From contig JAHECZ010000015.1 in the NCBI GenBank assembly GCA_024641475.1, positions 1-59,523 of the forward strand: a stretch of DNA of 59,523 nt, written 5' to 3'. Origin of the DNA: Gammaproteobacteria bacterium (GTDB taxonomy: Bacteria > Pseudomonadota > Gammaproteobacteria > UBA6429 > Thiohalophilaceae). The position numbers and the translations under genes are program-made. Positions 8,102 through 18,174 of the stretch are shown here, in pieces; within the stretch, counting starts at the first letter, position 1; every line of letters begins with the position of its first letter. The notes under the pieces are model-generated. The model was not told where the DNA came from, did no database searches, and saw nothing but the letters and a program-made list of their open reading frames with translations.

Positions 8102-10477
8102 ATGAGTGACTTGTTAAACATCGAGATCAACGGTCGGCCGCTGCAGGTAAAACCCGGCACCATGGTGATCGAGGCAGCAGATGACGCCGGGATCGTCATT
8201 CCGCGTTTTTGCTATCACCGTAAATTGTCGATTGCCGCCAATTGCCGCATGTGTCTGGTCGAAGTGGAGAAGGCACCCAAAGCCGTGCCGGCGTGCGCCA
8301 CACCGGTTACTGAAGGTATGAAGGTGTTTACCAAATCCTCCAAGGCAATCGAAGGCCAGAAGAGTGTCATGGAATTCCTGTTGATCAATCACCCGCTGGA
8401 TTGTCCGATTTGTGATCAGGGTGGCGAATGCGAGTTGCAGGATCTGGCGATGGGTTTTGGCAAGGATGTATCGCGCTATCATGAAAACAAACGCGTGGTG
8501 CGTGAAAAGAATCTCGGCGCGCTGATTGCAACCGATATGACACGTTGTATTCATTGCACCCGTTGTGTGCGTTTTGGCCGCGAGATTGCCGGCATCATGG
8601 AACTGGGCGCATCGGGCCGTGGCGAGCACATGGAAATTGAAACCTATATGGAAAACGCGGTCGGATCAGAACTTTCCGGTAACGTGATCGATCTGTGTCC
8701 GGTGGGTGCACTGACTTCCAAGCCATATCGCTATAGCGGTCGTCCCTGGGAGAATAATTCTATCAGTGCTATTTCGCCGCATGATTGCGTGGGCTCCAAT
8801 CTGGCTGTTGAGGTTCGACGCAACCGCGTGATGCGCGTGTTGCCGTATGAAAATGAAAGCATCAACGAAGTCTGGTTAGCGGATCGGGATCGCTTCAGTT
8901 ATACCGCATTGTATGCTGAGGATCGTCTGCAACAACCGATGATTAAACAGGGCGAGACCTGGCGTACTGTCGATTGGGAAACCGCGTTGAGTTATGCCGT
9001 GGAAGGGTTGCAGCGCGTCAAAACCGCCAACGGTGCAGAACAACTCGGCGCACTGGTTTCTCCAACGGCAACACTGGAAGAACTGTATCTGATTCAAAAA
9101 CTATTGCGTGGTCTGGGTAGTAATAATATTGATCACCGCTTACGCCAACAGGATTTCAGCGATCAGGAAATTGCGCCGGCATACCCGCATCTGGGGCAGG
9201 CCATTGCGGATGTGGAAAATCTGCAGGCAGCATTGTTGATTGGCTCCTATACACGCAAGGATCAACCGCTGCTGGCGCATCGCTTGCGCAAGGCTGCCAA
9301 ACGCGGTGCCAAAATCAGTGCGGTCAACAGCATCGATTACGATTTTAATCTGCGGCTGGCACAAAACCGGGTTGTCCATCCTTATGTAATGCCGACCGAG
9401 CTAGCGGCTATCGCCAAAGCCTTGGCGCAACAAACCAAACAAACCGTGCCAAGTGCCTTGCAAGGATTTATTGAAAAAGCCCAGGTCGACGCCGCCCATC
9501 AGCAAATCGCGACCGATTTACGTGAAGCCACTTCATCCAGTTTATTCATCGGCAGCCAGGTAATGACACAGCCCAATCTGGCATTGATTCGTGCCCTGGC
9601 CAATGTGATTGCTACCTTATCGAATTCCACATTGGGATATTTGCCCGAAGGTGGCAACGCGACCGGTGCCTGGTTAGCCGGTGCGATACCGCATCGCGGC
9701 CCTGGCGCAACGGCCATCAGTGGCGCAGGTAAAACAGCTGCACAAATGGTGCAAGATGGTCTACGCGGCTTATTGTTATGGCAAATTGAACCTGAATTCG
9801 ATTGTGCGGATCCGGCTAAGGCTATGCAGCAAATTGGCGCAGCCGATTTTGTGGTTGCGGCATCGAGTTACATCACGGATACAATGCGATCTTATGCCGA
9901 TGTGTTATTACCGATTACACCGTATACCGAAACACCGGGCACCTTCGTGAATATTGAAGGTCGCTGGCAGAGTTTCAGCGCGAGTGTCAAACCGATGGGT
10001 GAGGCACGTCCAGGGTGGAAGGTATTACGTGTATTAGGTAATTTCTTTAAACAAATTGGATTTAATTATCTTTCTTCCGAAGAAGTTCGCGGCGAACTCG
10101 ATACGTTAACGGTAAATGTGGCAGCGGATACGCGCAGCGATATACAACAGTCACCCGCTGAATTAGTGCGGCCAGATCTGGTACGTATTGGGCATGTTCC
10201 GATGTATGCGGTTGATGCGATGACACGTCGTGCGCCGCCATTGCAGCACACTGCCGATGCGGTGACCGCAATGGTTGCGATTAATGCTGCAACCGCCACC
10301 CGCCTGGGCTTGCAAGGTAAATCCCGTGTCAACGTAAAGCAGAACGGCCAAAGTGTCAGTTTACCTATATATATAGAGGCAGCCGTACCGGATAACTGTG
10401 CCTTTATTCCCGTAGCAGTGCCGGGGTGTGAAGCCCTGGGACAAAGTTACGGCGCAGTTGAGTTGCAGGGAGAATAG
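8102..10477 (+). CDS. nuoG: NADH-quinone oxidoreductase subunit G
   Basis: 75-kDa-type subunit that passes electrons from NuoF through several iron-sulfur clusters. In order: an N-terminal [2Fe-2S] ferredoxin domain (FCYHRKLSIAANCRMC plus ACATPV), a His/Cys-ligated [4Fe-4S] motif (DCPICDQGGECELQD), a second cubane motif (CIHCTRCVRFGREI), then a molybdopterin-oxidoreductase-like domain to residue 791. The C-terminal domain is usually without cofactor in this family. nuoH starts 3 bp after the stop. Confidence 0.97.
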   Translation: MSDLLNIEINGRPLQVKPGTMVIEAADDAGIVIPRFCYHRKLSIAANCRMCLVEVEKAPKAVPACATPVTEGMKVFTKSSKAIEGQKSVMEFLLINHPLDCPICDQGGECELQDLAMGFGKDVSRYHENKRVVREKNLGALIATDMTRCIHCTRCVRFGREIAGIMELGASGRGEHMEIETYMENAVGSELSGNVIDLCPVGALTSKPYRYSGRPWENNSISAISPHDCVGSNLAVEVRRNRVMRVLPYENESINEVWLADRDRFSYTALYAEDRLQQPMIKQGETWRTVDWETALSYAVEGLQRVKTANGAEQLGALVSPTATLEELYLIQKLLRGLGSNNIDHRLRQQDFSDQEIAPAYPHLGQAIADVENLQAALLIGSYTRKDQPLLAHRLRKAAKRGAKISAVNSIDYDFNLRLAQNRVVHPYVMPTELAAIAKALAQQTKQTVPSALQGFIEKAQVDAAHQQIATDLREATSSSLFIGSQVMTQPNLALIRALANVIATLSNSTLGYLPEGGNATGAWLAGAIPHRGPGATAISGAGKTAAQMVQDGLRGLLLWQIEPEFDCADPAKAMQQIGAADFVVAASSYITDTMRSYADVLLPITPYTETPGTFVNIEGRWQSFSASVKPMGEARPGWKVLRVLGNFFKQIGFNYLSSEEVRGELDTLTVNVAADTRSDIQQSPAELVRPDLVRIGHVPMYAVDAMTRRAPPLQHTADAVTAMVAINAATATRLGLQGKSRVNVKQNGQSVSLPIYIEAAVPDNCAFIPVAVPGCEALGQSYGAVELQGE

Positions 10478-10480
10478 CGC

Positions 10481-11566
10481 ATGGCATTGTGGCAATGGCT
10501 CGTGGATCAATACCAAAGCTGGCAACCGGTGTCGGGCTATCTCGTGCATATCGTGGCCATTACGATCCCCTTGTTTGTCTGCGTGGCGTATCTGACCCTG
10601 GCCGAACGCAAGATCATTGGTGCCATGCAGGTGCGCATGGGACCAACACGCGTGGGTTGGAAAGGCCTGCTGCAACCCTGGGCCGATATGTTCAAGCTGA
10701 TGTTCAAAGAGATCATTATCCCCAGTGGATCGAATAAGATTTTATTTTTAATTGCGCCGATTCTATCTCTTGCACCTGCGATGGCCGCATGGGCAGTTGT
10801 ACCGTTAGATGCAACTACCGTGTTAGCGGATGTCAATGCCGGGCTGCTGTATGTGCTGGCGGTGACGTCGATTGGTGTCTATGGTGTGATCATTGCTGGT
10901 TGGGCCAGCAATTCCAAATATGCCTTGCTAGGTGCATTGCGCTCTTCGGCACAAATCGTGTCCTATGAAATCGCCATGGGCTTTGCGCTGGTTGGTGTAT
11001 TGATCGCCGCTGGCAGTATGAACCTGGGTGATATTATCATTGCGCAAGCAGGCAATCATGGTCCGTTTAATTGGTTTTGGTTGCCATTGCTACCGTTGTT
11101 CGTAATCTATTTTATTTCCGGGGTGGCGGAAACCAACCGCGCGCCTTTTGACGTGGCCGAAGGTGAATCGGAAATTGTTGCCGGTTTCCATGTCGAATAT
11201 TCCGGTATGGCGTTTGCCGTGTTCTTCCTGGCTGAATACGCCAATATGATTTTGATTTCGGTGTTGGCAGCCGTCATGTTCCTCGGTGGCTGGTTATCCC
11301 CCTTGCAGGGTTGGGTTTCCGATGCCACGCTGGCAACGCCGTATATCGGTTGGATACTGGACGATGGCTTCCATTGGTTGTTGGCGAAGATCAGTATTTT
11401 TCTATTCCTGTATTTATGGTTCCGCGCTACCTTTCCGCGTTATCGCTATGATCAAATCATGCGACTGGGCTGGAAGGTGTTTATTCCGATCACCATCGTG
11501 TGGATTATCGTGGTCGGTGGCATGGTCCTGGGTCATGTCGGACCCTGGTGGGATCACCCAGGTTAA
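10481..11566 (+). CDS. nuoH: NADH-quinone oxidoreductase subunit H
   Basis: Membrane subunit that joins the peripheral and membrane arms and lines the quinone channel. The 361 residues form about eight transmembrane helices. Conserved segments are [19 protein letters not shown] near residue 42, [19 protein letters not shown], and [16 protein letters not shown], which has the acidic residues facing the quinone pocket. It lies tightly between nuoG and nuoI. Confidence 0.98.
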   Translation: MALWQWLVDQYQSWQPVSGYLVHIVAITIPLFVCVAYLTLAERKIIGAMQVRMGPTRVGWKGLLQPWADMFKLMFKEIIIPSGSNKILFLIAPILSLAPAMAAWAVVPLDATTVLADVNAGLLYVLAVTSIGVYGVIIAGWASNSKYALLGALRSSAQIVSYEIAMGFALVGVLIAAGSMNLGDIIIAQAGNHGPFNWFWLPLLPLFVIYFISGVAETNRAPFDVAEGESEIVAGFHVEYSGMAFAVFFLAEYANMILISVLAAVMFLGGWLSPLQGWVSDATLATPYIGWILDDGFHWLLAKISIFLFLYLWFRATFPRYRYDQIMRLGWKVFIPITIVWIIVVGGMVLGHVGPWWDHPG

Positions 11567-11578
11567 AAGGGCACAGCT

Positions 11579-12070
11579 ATGAGCAACGCAGCGCGATTCG
11601 TTAAAAGCCTGTTCCTGTTTGAACTCTGGCAGGGCCTGGGCGTGACCTTGCGGCATTTTTTATTTGTACGCAAAGTGACGTTGCAATATCCGGAAGAGAA
11701 GGCGCCAATCTCGCCCCGTTTTCGTGGGTTACATGCCTTGCGTCGTTACCCCAATGGCGAAGAGCGTTGCATTGCCTGCAAGCTTTGTGAAGTGGTTTGC
11801 CCGGCATTGGCGATAACCATTGAATCCGAACAGCGCGCCGATGGTACACGTCGTACTACACGTTATGACATCGACCTGACCAAATGTATTTTTTGCGGTT
11901 TCTGCGAAGAATCCTGCCCGGTCGATTCGATCGTCGAAACACATATTTATGAATATCATGGCGAGCAGCGCGGTGACTTGTATATGACCAAGGACAAATT
12001 GCTGGCCGTCGGGGATAAATACGAAGCAGAGATTGCCGCCGCACGCGGTCACGATGCACGTTATCGATAA
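11579..12070 (+). CDS. nuoI: NADH-quinone oxidoreductase subunit I
   Basis: 23-kDa-type ferredoxin subunit with two [4Fe-4S] clusters (N6a and N6b) leading to NuoB. The ligand motifs are [16 protein letters not shown] and [16 protein letters not shown], each CxxCxxCxxxCP. The 163-residue length is normal. AAAAGGGCACAGCT precedes the ATG as ribosome site, 12 bp after nuoH. Confidence 0.98.
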   Translation: MSNAARFVKSLFLFELWQGLGVTLRHFLFVRKVTLQYPEEKAPISPRFRGLHALRRYPNGEERCIACKLCEVVCPALAITIESEQRADGTRRTTRYDIDLTKCIFCGFCEESCPVDSIVETHIYEYHGEQRGDLYMTKDKLLAVGDKYEAEIAAARGHDARYR

Positions 12071-12096
12071 CGAGTAAGCAACCAAGAAGAAACGCT

Positions 12097-12702
12097 ATGG
12101 GTGTGGAGAAAATTCTTTTTTATCTTTTTGCTGCGATTATGCTGGCGAGCGCAACGGCGGTAATTACCGTGCGCAATCCGGTACGTGCGGCATTGTTCCT
12201 GGTGCTGACATTCTTTGCCAGTGCGGCAATCTGGTTATTGCTGGAAGCGGAATTTCTCGCGGTGGCTTTGGTGCTGGTGTATGTCGGTGCGGTTATGGTG
12301 TTGTTCCTGTTCGTGGTGATGATGCTGGATGTCAACCTTGCGCGTTTGCGCGAGGGTTTTGCGCGGTATTTGCCGATCGGCGTGTTGATCGCCTTGTTAA
12401 TGATTACGGTACTGGTGATGATCGTCGGCCCGGAACAATTCGGTCTGGCGAAGTTTGCCGAACCGCTGCGGCATGATGCGGATTACAGTAACACCCGCGA
12501 GCTGGGTTTGATTCTGTATACCGTGTACGTCTATCCATTTGAAATTGCCGCCGTGATCTTGTTGGTAGCGATCGTCGCTGCGATCGCGCTGACATTACGG
12601 CGTCGGCCTTATACCAAATACCAGAATCCGGATGAACAAATTTCGGTGAAACGTGACGATCGCATCCGTTTGGTGGATGTGCCTACCGAGCAAAGGAAAT
12701 AG
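12097..12702 (+). CDS. nuoJ: NADH-quinone oxidoreductase subunit J
   Basis: Membrane-arm subunit with five hydrophobic helices in 201 residues. The conserved third-helix region around [21 protein letters not shown], which contains the glycine-bearing pi-bulge that shifts during turnover, is clear. The charged C-terminal tail after residue 170 varies in this family. A ribosome site AAGAAG lies upstream and nuoK follows after 8 bp. Confidence 0.95.
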   Translation: MGVEKILFYLFAAIMLASATAVITVRNPVRAALFLVLTFFASAAIWLLLEAEFLAVALVLVYVGAVMVLFLFVVMMLDVNLARLREGFARYLPIGVLIALLMITVLVMIVGPEQFGLAKFAEPLRHDADYSNTRELGLILYTVYVYPFEIAAVILLVAIVAAIALTLRRRPYTKYQNPDEQISVKRDDRIRLVDVPTEQRK

Positions 12703-12710
12703 GTGAAAAT

Positions 12711-13016
12711 ATGATTGCCTTATCCGATTATTTGATTCTGGCTGCCATTTTGTTTGGTATCAGTATTGCCGGGATATTTCTGAATCGTAAAAATGTGATC
12801 ATCCTGTTGATGGCCATTGAATTGATGCTCCTGGCCGTGAACCTGAATTTCATCGCCTTTTCCCGCTATTTGGGTGATACCGCCGGACAAGTATTCGTGT
12901 TTTTTATTTTGACGGTGGCAGCAGCCGAAGCCGCTATCGGCCTGGCGATATTGGTGGTGTTGTTCCGTAACAAGCGCACCATTAACGTCGATGACCTGAA
13001 CCAGATGAAGGGTTGA
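12711..13016 (+). CDS. nuoK: NADH-quinone oxidoreductase subunit K
   Basis: Small three-helix subunit (101 residues) in the proton-pumping arm. The membrane-buried Glu residues essential for pumping are seen in [16 protein letters not shown] and in [14 protein letters not shown]. The start follows the strong AAAGGAAATAGG region at the end of nuoJ. nuoL begins 4 bp after the stop. Confidence 0.97.
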   Translation: MIALSDYLILAAILFGISIAGIFLNRKNVIILLMAIELMLLAVNLNFIAFSRYLGDTAGQVFVFFILTVAAAEAAIGLAILVVLFRNKRTINVDDLNQMKG

Positions 13017-13020
13017 GCAC

Positions 13021-15015
13021 ATGACTGCGACTATGCCAAACATGTATCTCTGGATCGTCCTGGCACCGTTGATTGGTGCGATTGTCGCCGGCCTGTTCGG
13101 TAAATCCATTGGCCGTGCCGGTGCGCATACGGTCACGATTCTCGGCGTAGCCATCGCCTGTGTGCTATCACTGCTGGTGTTTAACTATCATGTGCTGGAA
13201 GGCCATGCCGCCTATAACGGTTCGGTGTATACCTGGCTGGTCAGTGAAGGTGTCAAATTCGAAGTGGGCTTTCTGGTCGACAACCTCACGGCAATGATGC
13301 TGGTGGTGGTGACCTTTGTATCACTGATGGTGCATGTCTATACCATTGGTTATATGCACGAAGATCCGGGTTACCAACGTTTCTTCAGTTACATTTCGTT
13401 ATTCACCTTCTCAATGCTGATGCTGGTGATGGCGAATAATTTCATGCAGCTGTTTTTCGGCTGGGAAGCGGTCGGTCTGGTTTCGTATCTGTTGATTGGT
13501 TTTTGGTATACCCGCGAATCCGCCATCTTTGCCAACCTCAAGGCATTTTTGGTCAATCGGGTTGGAGATTTTGGATTTATCCTCGGAATAGCCGCTGTAT
13601 TACTGTATTTCAATTCACTGGATTATGCGACGGTATTTGGTCATGTCGATATGGTCAGCGATAAAACCATTCAAATTTTCAGTGGCCATAACTGGTCAGT
13701 CATCACGGTCATCTGTATTTTGTTATTTATCGGTGCCATGGGTAAATCCGCACAATTTCCGTTACATGTGTGGCTACCCGATTCGATGGAAGGCCCGACA
13801 CCGATCTCTGCATTGATCCACGCGGCAACGATGGTGACGGCGGGTATCTTCATGGTGGCGCGCATGTCGCCCTTGTTTGAATTATCCGAGACGGCGTTGA
13901 TGTTTGTGATGATTATCGGTGCGATCACCGCGCTGTTCATGGGTTTTCTGGGTTTGGTGCAACACGATATCAAGCGTGTCGTCGCGTATTCGACCTTATC
14001 GCAATTGGGTTACATGACCGTGGCCTTGGGTGCGTCGGCGTATGCCGCCGGCATTTTCCATTTAATGACCCATGCGTTTTTCAAAGCGCTGTTATTCCTA
14101 GGGGCCGGTTCGGTGATCATTGCGATGCATCATCAGCAGGACATGCGGCAGATGGGTGGTCTACGTAAATATATGCCGATAACCTGGCTCACCTCATTGA
14201 TTGGTAGCCTGGCTTTAATTGGCACACCATTTTTTTCCGGTTTCTATTCCAAGGATGCGATCATCGAAGCGGTAGGGGAGTCGCATCTGGCGGCAGCCAG
14301 TACCGTGCACATCATGTTATTGGTTGGCGTGTTCATTACTGCGTTATATAGCTTCCGCATGTATTTCCTGGTATTTCACGGCAAGGAACGCATGGATGAC
14401 CACACGCGTGAACACTTGCATGAATCACCCTGGGTCGTCACTTTACCGTTGATCGCGCTGGCGATACCGTCGGTAATTATTGCCTGGTTCTTCTTTGGCG
14501 ATATTGTCTTCGGTGATTTTTTTGGGGATGCCATTTTCGTATTGCCAAATCATGACGTGTTAGGTGATCTGCATGAACATAACTGGGTTGATATGGCTTT
14601 GCATGCTGTGGTCACATTACCATTCTGGTTAGCGATAGGTGGTGTGGTGACAGCCTGGTATTGCTATCTGGTTAATCCTCGTGTGCCTGTCTGGTTCGAA
14701 ACCAGGTTCTCGCTCATTTACAATTCCCTGGTACAAAAATACTGGTTCGACCAACTCTATCAATTTGTCTTTGCTGCGGGTGGACGGGCCTTGGGCAAGT
14801 TGCTGTGGCAGGTCGGTGATGTGCAGCTGATCGATGGTGCGATGGTAAATGGTTCGGCGCAATCGGTCGGTGTGATGTCACGTGTGATTCGCCATATTCA
14901 AACCGGATATCTTTACCATTATGCCTTTGCGATGATCCTGGGCCTGATCGCATTATTGGTGATATTCGTGCCGGGCTTGTCGGGCAAAATGATGTCGTTA
15001 CTACGGTTCTCATAA
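13021..15015 (+). CDS. nuoL: NADH-quinone oxidoreductase subunit L
   Basis: Distal antiporter-like proton-pumping subunit of complex I, 664 residues with many transmembrane helices. Family landmarks are FFGWEAVGLVSYLLIGFW (Glu144 equivalent), GAMGKSAQFPLHVWLPDSME (Lys229 equivalent), and SALIHAATMVTAG. The long C-terminal amphipathic helix and last transmembrane segment along the membrane arm are consistent with residues about 540-664. Confidence 0.98.
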   Translation: MTATMPNMYLWIVLAPLIGAIVAGLFGKSIGRAGAHTVTILGVAIACVLSLLVFNYHVLEGHAAYNGSVYTWLVSEGVKFEVGFLVDNLTAMMLVVVTFVSLMVHVYTIGYMHEDPGYQRFFSYISLFTFSMLMLVMANNFMQLFFGWEAVGLVSYLLIGFWYTRESAIFANLKAFLVNRVGDFGFILGIAAVLLYFNSLDYATVFGHVDMVSDKTIQIFSGHNWSVITVICILLFIGAMGKSAQFPLHVWLPDSMEGPTPISALIHAATMVTAGIFMVARMSPLFELSETALMFVMIIGAITALFMGFLGLVQHDIKRVVAYSTLSQLGYMTVALGASAYAAGIFHLMTHAFFKALLFLGAGSVIIAMHHQQDMRQMGGLRKYMPITWLTSLIGSLALIGTPFFSGFYSKDAIIEAVGESHLAAASTVHIMLLVGVFITALYSFRMYFLVFHGKERMDDHTREHLHESPWVVTLPLIALAIPSVIIAWFFFGDIVFGDFFGDAIFVLPNHDVLGDLHEHNWVDMALHAVVTLPFWLAIGGVVTAWYCYLVNPRVPVWFETRFSLIYNSLVQKYWFDQLYQFVFAAGGRALGKLLWQVGDVQLIDGAMVNGSAQSVGVMSRVIRHIQTGYLYHYAFAMILGLIALLVIFVPGLSGKMMSLLRFS

Positions 15016-15028
15016 CAAGGTAAATGTG

Positions 15029-16561
15029 ATGCTGGATAATTACCTGCTGAGTTTATTAATCTGGTTGCCGATCGTGGGTGGCATGCTGGTGCTGGCGACG
15101 GGTGGCGACAAGAATTCGTCGGAAGCCCGAGTGCTGGCGCTGGTGATCAGTCTGGTGATATTGATCCTGTCGGTATTGCTGTACCACAAGTTCACCCTTG
15201 GTACGGCACAAATGCAGTTTGTCGAGCATCATGCCTGGTTCAAACTGGGATCGTTGCAGGCATTTTATTATCTGGGTGTGGATGGCATTTCCTTACCCTT
15301 AATTATGTTAACAGCCTTTATTACCGTGATCGTAGTGATCGCCGGTTGGGAAGTCATTCAATATAAAACGGCACAATACATGGCCGCCTTCCTGTTTATG
15401 GAAGGCCTGATGATCGGCGTGTTCTGCGCACTCGACGCGGCATTGTTCTATGTCTTCTGGGAAGCGATGCTGATACCGATGTTTATCGTGATCGGCATGT
15501 GGGGTGGAGCACGGCGCGTTTATGCCACGATCAAATTTTTCTTGTATACCTTCTTTGGTTCGGTGTTCATGCTGGTGGCCTTGTTATACCTCGCCTTCCA
15601 CATTGGCAGCTTTGATATTCTACAGATGCATGCCGCCAAAATCGGGATGACTGCGCAACTCTGGATCTTTATCGCCTTCTTGTTGGCATTTGCGGTGAAA
15701 GTCCCGATGTGGCCGGTCCATACGTGGTTGCCGGATGCGCACGTGGAAGCACCAACCGGTGGTTCAGTGGTGCTGGCCGCCATCATGTTGAAATTAGGTG
15801 CGTACGGTTTCTTGCGCTTCTCGTTACCAATCACACCGGACGCCAGCCATACTCTGGCCGGGCTGATGATTCTGCTGTCGTTGATTGCCGTGGTATATAT
15901 CGGCTTCGTCGCGCTGGTACAGCAGGATATGAAAAAACTCATTGCCTACTCATCGATCTCGCACATGGGGTTTGTCACGCTCGGATTTTTTATTATCTGG
16001 TCGATTGCAGCAAACCAGGGGAACTATACCGGTGCGGTGATGGGTATTGAAGGTGCGATTGTACAGATGGTGTCGCACGGATTTATATCCGGTGCGATGT
16101 TCTTGTGTGTTGGCGTCATGTATGACCGCATGCACAGCCGCATGATCAAGGACTACGGTGGTGTCGTGAATACGATGCCGAGCTTTGCGGCATTTGCCGT
16201 GTTGTTTGCCATGGCCAATGCCGGGTTGCCCGGTACCTCCGGTTTCGTTGGCGAGTTCATGGTGATCCTCAGCAGCTTTAAAGCGAATTTCTGGTTTGCC
16301 TTCCTGGCGGCGACTACTTTGATTCTCGGAGCAGGCTATACCTTATGGATGGTCAAGCGGGTAATCTTTGGTGCCGTTGCAAACGATAATGTCGCCAAAC
16401 TGACCGACATTAACCGACGTGAATTCTTTTTCCTTGGTTTACTGGCCATCATGGTATTAGCCTTTGGACTATACCCGGCACCGTTGTTGAATGTCATGGA
16501 TGCCAGCGTTAGCAATTTGGTTGAACACGTTATTCACAGCAAGCTGATTCCGGGTGGTTAA
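15029..16561 (+). CDS. nuoM: NADH-quinone oxidoreductase subunit M
   Basis: Second antiporter-like pumping subunit. The roughly 510 residues include FYVFWEAMLIPMFIVIGMWG (pumping Glu), FAVKVPMWPVHTWLPDAHVE (pumping Lys), and a late ISHMGFVTLGFF. AACAAGG lies 8 nt before ATG 15029. An in-frame GTG directly before it (15026) is less likely. The stop lies 1 bp before the nuoN start codon. Confidence 0.97.
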   Translation: MLDNYLLSLLIWLPIVGGMLVLATGGDKNSSEARVLALVISLVILILSVLLYHKFTLGTAQMQFVEHHAWFKLGSLQAFYYLGVDGISLPLIMLTAFITVIVVIAGWEVIQYKTAQYMAAFLFMEGLMIGVFCALDAALFYVFWEAMLIPMFIVIGMWGGARRVYATIKFFLYTFFGSVFMLVALLYLAFHIGSFDILQMHAAKIGMTAQLWIFIAFLLAFAVKVPMWPVHTWLPDAHVEAPTGGSVVLAAIMLKLGAYGFLRFSLPITPDASHTLAGLMILLSLIAVVYIGFVALVQQDMKKLIAYSSISHMGFVTLGFFIIWSIAANQGNYTGAVMGIEGAIVQMVSHGFISGAMFLCVGVMYDRMHSRMIKDYGGVVNTMPSFAAFAVLFAMANAGLPGTSGFVGEFMVILSSFKANFWFAFLAATTLILGAGYTLWMVKRVIFGAVANDNVAKLTDINRREFFFLGLLAIMVLAFGLYPAPLLNVMDASVSNLVEHVIHSKLIPGG

Positions 16562-16562
16562 T

Positions 16563-17999
16563 ATGCATTTTGATTTGAACCAGTTATCTCTCGCCTTACC
16601 GGAAATTCTCCTTTTGTCGATGGCCTGCGTGGTATTGATTGCCGATTTGTTTGTCACCGAACGCAGTCGTGGCGCTACCTATATCCTGGCACAGATCACC
16701 TTGGTCGCCGTATTTCTGATGGTGTTGGCTACAGCCATAGACAAGCCACAACTTGCCTTTAGTCATACTTTCATTCGTGATGGATTAGGTGATCTGCTGA
16801 AATTATTTGTTTTGGGCATCGGGTTTATGGTGTTTCTCTATTCCAAGGATTACTTGAAATCCCGTGATGTCTGTTTCGGTGAATTTCATGTACTGGCTTT
16901 GTTCGGCATCCTGGGTATGATGATCCTCATCTCGGCCAATAATTTACTAACGATTTATCTTGGTCTCGAGCTGCTGTCGCTGTGTTTGTATGCCATGGTC
17001 GCATTGCAACGCGATTCGATACTGGCTTCTGAATCCGCCATTAAATATTTCATCCTCGGCGCCATTGCGTCGGGCATGTTGCTGTATGGTATGTCAATGA
17101 TCTACGGCATGACCGGTTCATTGGATCTCACTGTGATCAATCAGAACGTTGTGCAACATAAAACCGACATGGTACTGATATTTGGTCTGGTATTTGTCAT
17201 GGTCGGGGTTGCTTTTAAACTCGGCGCTGTACCATTTCATATGTGGGTACCGGATGTGTATCAAGGTTCACCGACCGCCGTTACCTTGTTCCTCGGAACT
17301 GCTCCTAAAATTGCAGCGTTTGCAATGCTCATGCGTTTGCTGGTCTATGGGCTGATGGGACTCTATGCCGAATGGCGTGACATTCTTATTGTATTGGCCG
17401 TGGCGTCCATGGCCATCGGCAATATCGTGGCAATATCGCAAACCAATATCAAGCGTATGTTGGCGTACTCAACCATCTCGCATGTGGGTTTTTTGATACT
17501 GGGTGTGTTGTCCGGTACAGCTGCCGGTTTTGCCAGCGCCATGTTCTATACGCTGACTTATGCGGTAATGGCATTGGGCGCCTTCGGCATGATTATTTTA
17601 TTGAGCCGTTTTGGTTATGAAGCGGAACACATCGATAGCTTTAAGGGACTGAATCAACGCAGTAGCTGGTTTGCCTTTGTCATGTTGGTGTTGATGTTCT
17701 CACTGGCTGGTGTGCCCCCATTTATTGGCTTCTGGGCGAAATTAAACGTATTGATGGCACTGGTATCGGTCAATCTGACCTGGCTCGCTATTGTTGCGGT
17801 GGTGTTTTCCATTATTGGCGCCTTCTACTATTTACGCATCATCAAACTGATGTATTTCGATACGGCGCAGGACAGTCAATCGCTTGAGTGTCATACCGGT
17901 ATGCGGGTTGCCATGAGCCTGAACGGCTTAGCGATTTTATTACTGGGTTTTAAACCGGATTTATTGCTTGCTCTCTGCTTGCAAGTGGTTCCCGGCTAA
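16563..17999 (+). CDS. nuoN: NADH-quinone oxidoreductase subunit N
   Basis: Third antiporter-like subunit, 478 residues, closing the operon. The pumping residues lie in IYLGLELLSLCLYAMVAL and FKLGAVPFHMWVPDVYQGSPT, followed by STISHVGFLILG. The open frame extends to a GTG at 16554 inside nuoM, but ATG 16563 (MHFDLNQLSLALPEILLL) gives the family N-terminus just after the nuoM stop. No clear terminator is seen in the 175 AT-rich bases before the next gene. Confidence 0.97.
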   Translation: MHFDLNQLSLALPEILLLSMACVVLIADLFVTERSRGATYILAQITLVAVFLMVLATAIDKPQLAFSHTFIRDGLGDLLKLFVLGIGFMVFLYSKDYLKSRDVCFGEFHVLALFGILGMMILISANNLLTIYLGLELLSLCLYAMVALQRDSILASESAIKYFILGAIASGMLLYGMSMIYGMTGSLDLTVINQNVVQHKTDMVLIFGLVFVMVGVAFKLGAVPFHMWVPDVYQGSPTAVTLFLGTAPKIAAFAMLMRLLVYGLMGLYAEWRDILIVLAVASMAIGNIVAISQTNIKRMLAYSTISHVGFLILGVLSGTAAGFASAMFYTLTYAVMALGAFGMIILLSRFGYEAEHIDSFKGLNQRSSWFAFVMLVLMFSLAGVPPFIGFWAKLNVLMALVSVNLTWLAIVAVVFSIIGAFYYLRIIKLMYFDTAQDSQSLECHTGMRVAMSLNGLAILLLGFKPDLLLALCLQVVPG

Positions 18000-18174
18000 T
18001 TATTTCTGTTGTGTGCATCACTGTAAACTTTAAAATCTCTGCAATTTGAAACCAAATTAATAATAAGCATATACTAATAAACTGAAATAGTGCGTTAGTT
18101 TCTTTAATCCGTATATTAATTGTTGAAGTCACTTCCGGAATACTGCAAACTGCAACGTATTCAGGTAGCTGACT

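Noticed and set aside
18000-18174. Sigma-54 promoter before the sensor kinase
   Set aside because: No GG-N10-GC element with acceptable flanks was found on the + strand in this gap.
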